Source of the DNA: Peptococcaceae bacterium
Lineage (GTDB): Bacteria; Bacillota; Dehalobacteriia; UBA7702
Reading direction: 5' to 3'
NCBI GenBank assembly: GCA_019415505.1
Contig: DXZC01000135.1
Location: forward strand, 1 to 5,505
Length of the DNA: 5,505 nucleotides
Made by a program: the position numbers and the translations under genes. This document shows, one piece after another, positions 4,566 to 5,505 of the stretch. Numbering within the stretch: the stretch's first letter is position 1; every line of letters starts with the position of its first letter. Under the pieces are notes generated by a model. That model was not told where the DNA came from and searched no databases. It saw only the letters and a list, made by a program, of their open reading frames with translations.

Positions 4566-5505
4566 GTGAAAACAGCAAAAGAAATTTTAAAACAATATTT
4601 TGGCTATGACGATTTTCGGGAGGGCCAAGCCGCAATAATTGATTCCCTGGCAAATAATCGGGACGCTTTAGGTATAATGCCCACTGGCGCCGGAAAATCA
4701 CTGTGCTATCAAATACCCGCGATTATGAAAGAAGGAATTACGCTGGTGGTTTCCCCGCTGATTTCCCTCATGCAGGACCAAGTAGGGGCTTTGAACCAAA
4801 CGGGAATTCGCAGCGCTTACCTCAATAGCTCACTGACAGCCAGGCAGTATGCCAAAGCTCTGGAATACGCCGGCCAGGGGGTTTATAAAATTATTTACGT
4901 GGCGCCGGAAAGGCTGGCCAGTGAGGGCTTCCTCAGCTTTGCCCGCAACGCCAATATTACCATGGTATGCGTCGACGAGGCCCACTGCGTTTCCCAATGG
5001 GGTCAGGATTTCCGGCCCAGCTACTTGAAAATTAGCGCCTTTATTAAGAGCTTACCCCACCGGCCGGTGTTGGGCGCCTTTACCGCCACAGCGACAAAAG
5101 AGGTTAGGTCTGACATCATAAATCTCCTGGAGCTGGAAAATCCCCAAGTTTTGCTGACGGGCTTTGACCGGAAAAACCTCTTTTTTGCCGTAGAAAAACC
5201 CCGGGACAAAATGGGGGCCTTACACAGTTATGTCCAGGAATTTCAGGGGCAAAGCGGCATAATATATTGCCTTACCCGAAAAACAGTGGAGGAGGTCTGT
5301 TTTCGTCTGCGGGAAAAGGGCTTTCCAGCCACCCGTTATCACGCCGGCCTCAGTGAAACGGAACGGCGGCAAAACCAGGAGGACTTTCTTTACGATAAAA
5401 GCCCCATTATGGTGGCAACCAATGCCTTTGGCATGGGGATAGATAAATCCAACGTCCGCTATGTTATTCACTACAATATGCCCAAAAACCTGGAGAGCTA
5501 TTACC
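4566..5505 (+). CDS. recQ: RecQ-type ATP-dependent DNA helicase, 5' part (runs off the window)
   Basis: Translation from GTG at 4566 gives 313 codons with no stop before the window edge. RecQ-type helicases unwind DNA 3'-5' in recombination and fork repair. Motifs in order: motif 0 FGYDDFREGQ (12-21), Walker A MPTGAGKS (38-45), Ia VVSPLISLMQDQ (61-72), DEAH box (137-140), the RecQ aromatic-rich loop CVSQWGQDFRPSY (141-153), motif III AFTATAT (171-177), IV GIIYCLTR (231-238) and V VATNAFGMGIDK (283-294). The sequence ends at ESYY, just before motif VI, so the zinc-binding, winged-helix and possible HRDC parts cannot be judged. The Walker A has GAGKS rather than GGGKS, which should still bind ATP. 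The GTG directly follows the TAA of the upstream gene in the same frame, with only a weak ribosome site, so the pair is probably co-transcribed and translationally coupled. Confidence 0.95.
   Translation, partial: MKTAKEILKQYFGYDDFREGQAAIIDSLANNRDALGIMPTGAGKSLCYQIPAIMKEGITLVVSPLISLMQDQVGALNQTGIRSAYLNSSLTARQYAKALEYAGQGVYKIIYVAPERLASEGFLSFARNANITMVCVDEAHCVSQWGQDFRPSYLKISAFIKSLPHRPVLGAFTATATKEVRSDIINLLELENPQVLLTGFDRKNLFFAVEKPRDKMGALHSYVQEFQGQSGIIYCLTRKTVEEVCFRLREKGFPATRYHAGLSETERRQNQEDFLYDKSPIMVATNAFGMGIDKSNVRYVIHYNMPKNLESYY

Overview
The window reads as a chromosomal segment of a low-to-moderate GC Bacillota, most likely a Clostridia-type lineage. The signs are purine-rich AGGAGG Shine-Dalgarno sites, near-perfect housekeeping (sigma-A type) promoters, a SpoIIM/DUF95 membrane protein, a CmpB-type (PF06541) membrane protein and an rplU-rpmA-obgE ribosome cluster. 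I cannot name a genus. I see no mobile element, CRISPR array, tRNA or rRNA.

Layout: positions 1-259 are AT-rich non-coding sequence ending in a good promoter and ribosome site. They lead into a single-gene transcript for a SpoIIM/DUF95-family membrane protein (260-874, +), closed by a strong, probably bidirectional terminator (896-924). After about 190 bases with no recognisable gene come four minus-strand genes, in transcription order rplU (L21), rpmA (L27), obgE and yhbY, spanning 3389 down to 1117. They start from a perfect consensus promoter (3477-3505) with a leader of about 80 nt that resembles an L21 autoregulatory leader. A terminator hairpin sits between rpmA and obgE.

Divergent from this cluster, a second perfect consensus promoter (3537-3565, +) drives a 5-TM protein with a long charged coiled-coil tail (3663-4565). 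Directly after its stop codon, in the same reading frame, is recQ (GTG start at 4566), which runs off the right edge before helicase motif VI.

Functionally, the minus-strand block is a 50S-ribosome unit: two large-subunit proteins, the Obg GTPase that checks late 50S assembly, and the YhbY RNA-binding assembly factor. The plus-strand pair joins an uncharacterised membrane protein to a DNA-repair helicase. The most notable points are: L27 has no N-terminal extension and the Prp protease gene that would remove one is absent; two perfect promoters stand back to back; the membrane-protein/recQ junction is stop-codon-adjacent and in frame; and a 14-bp direct repeat lies in the membrane-protein leader. 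I found no clearly new multi-gene system.
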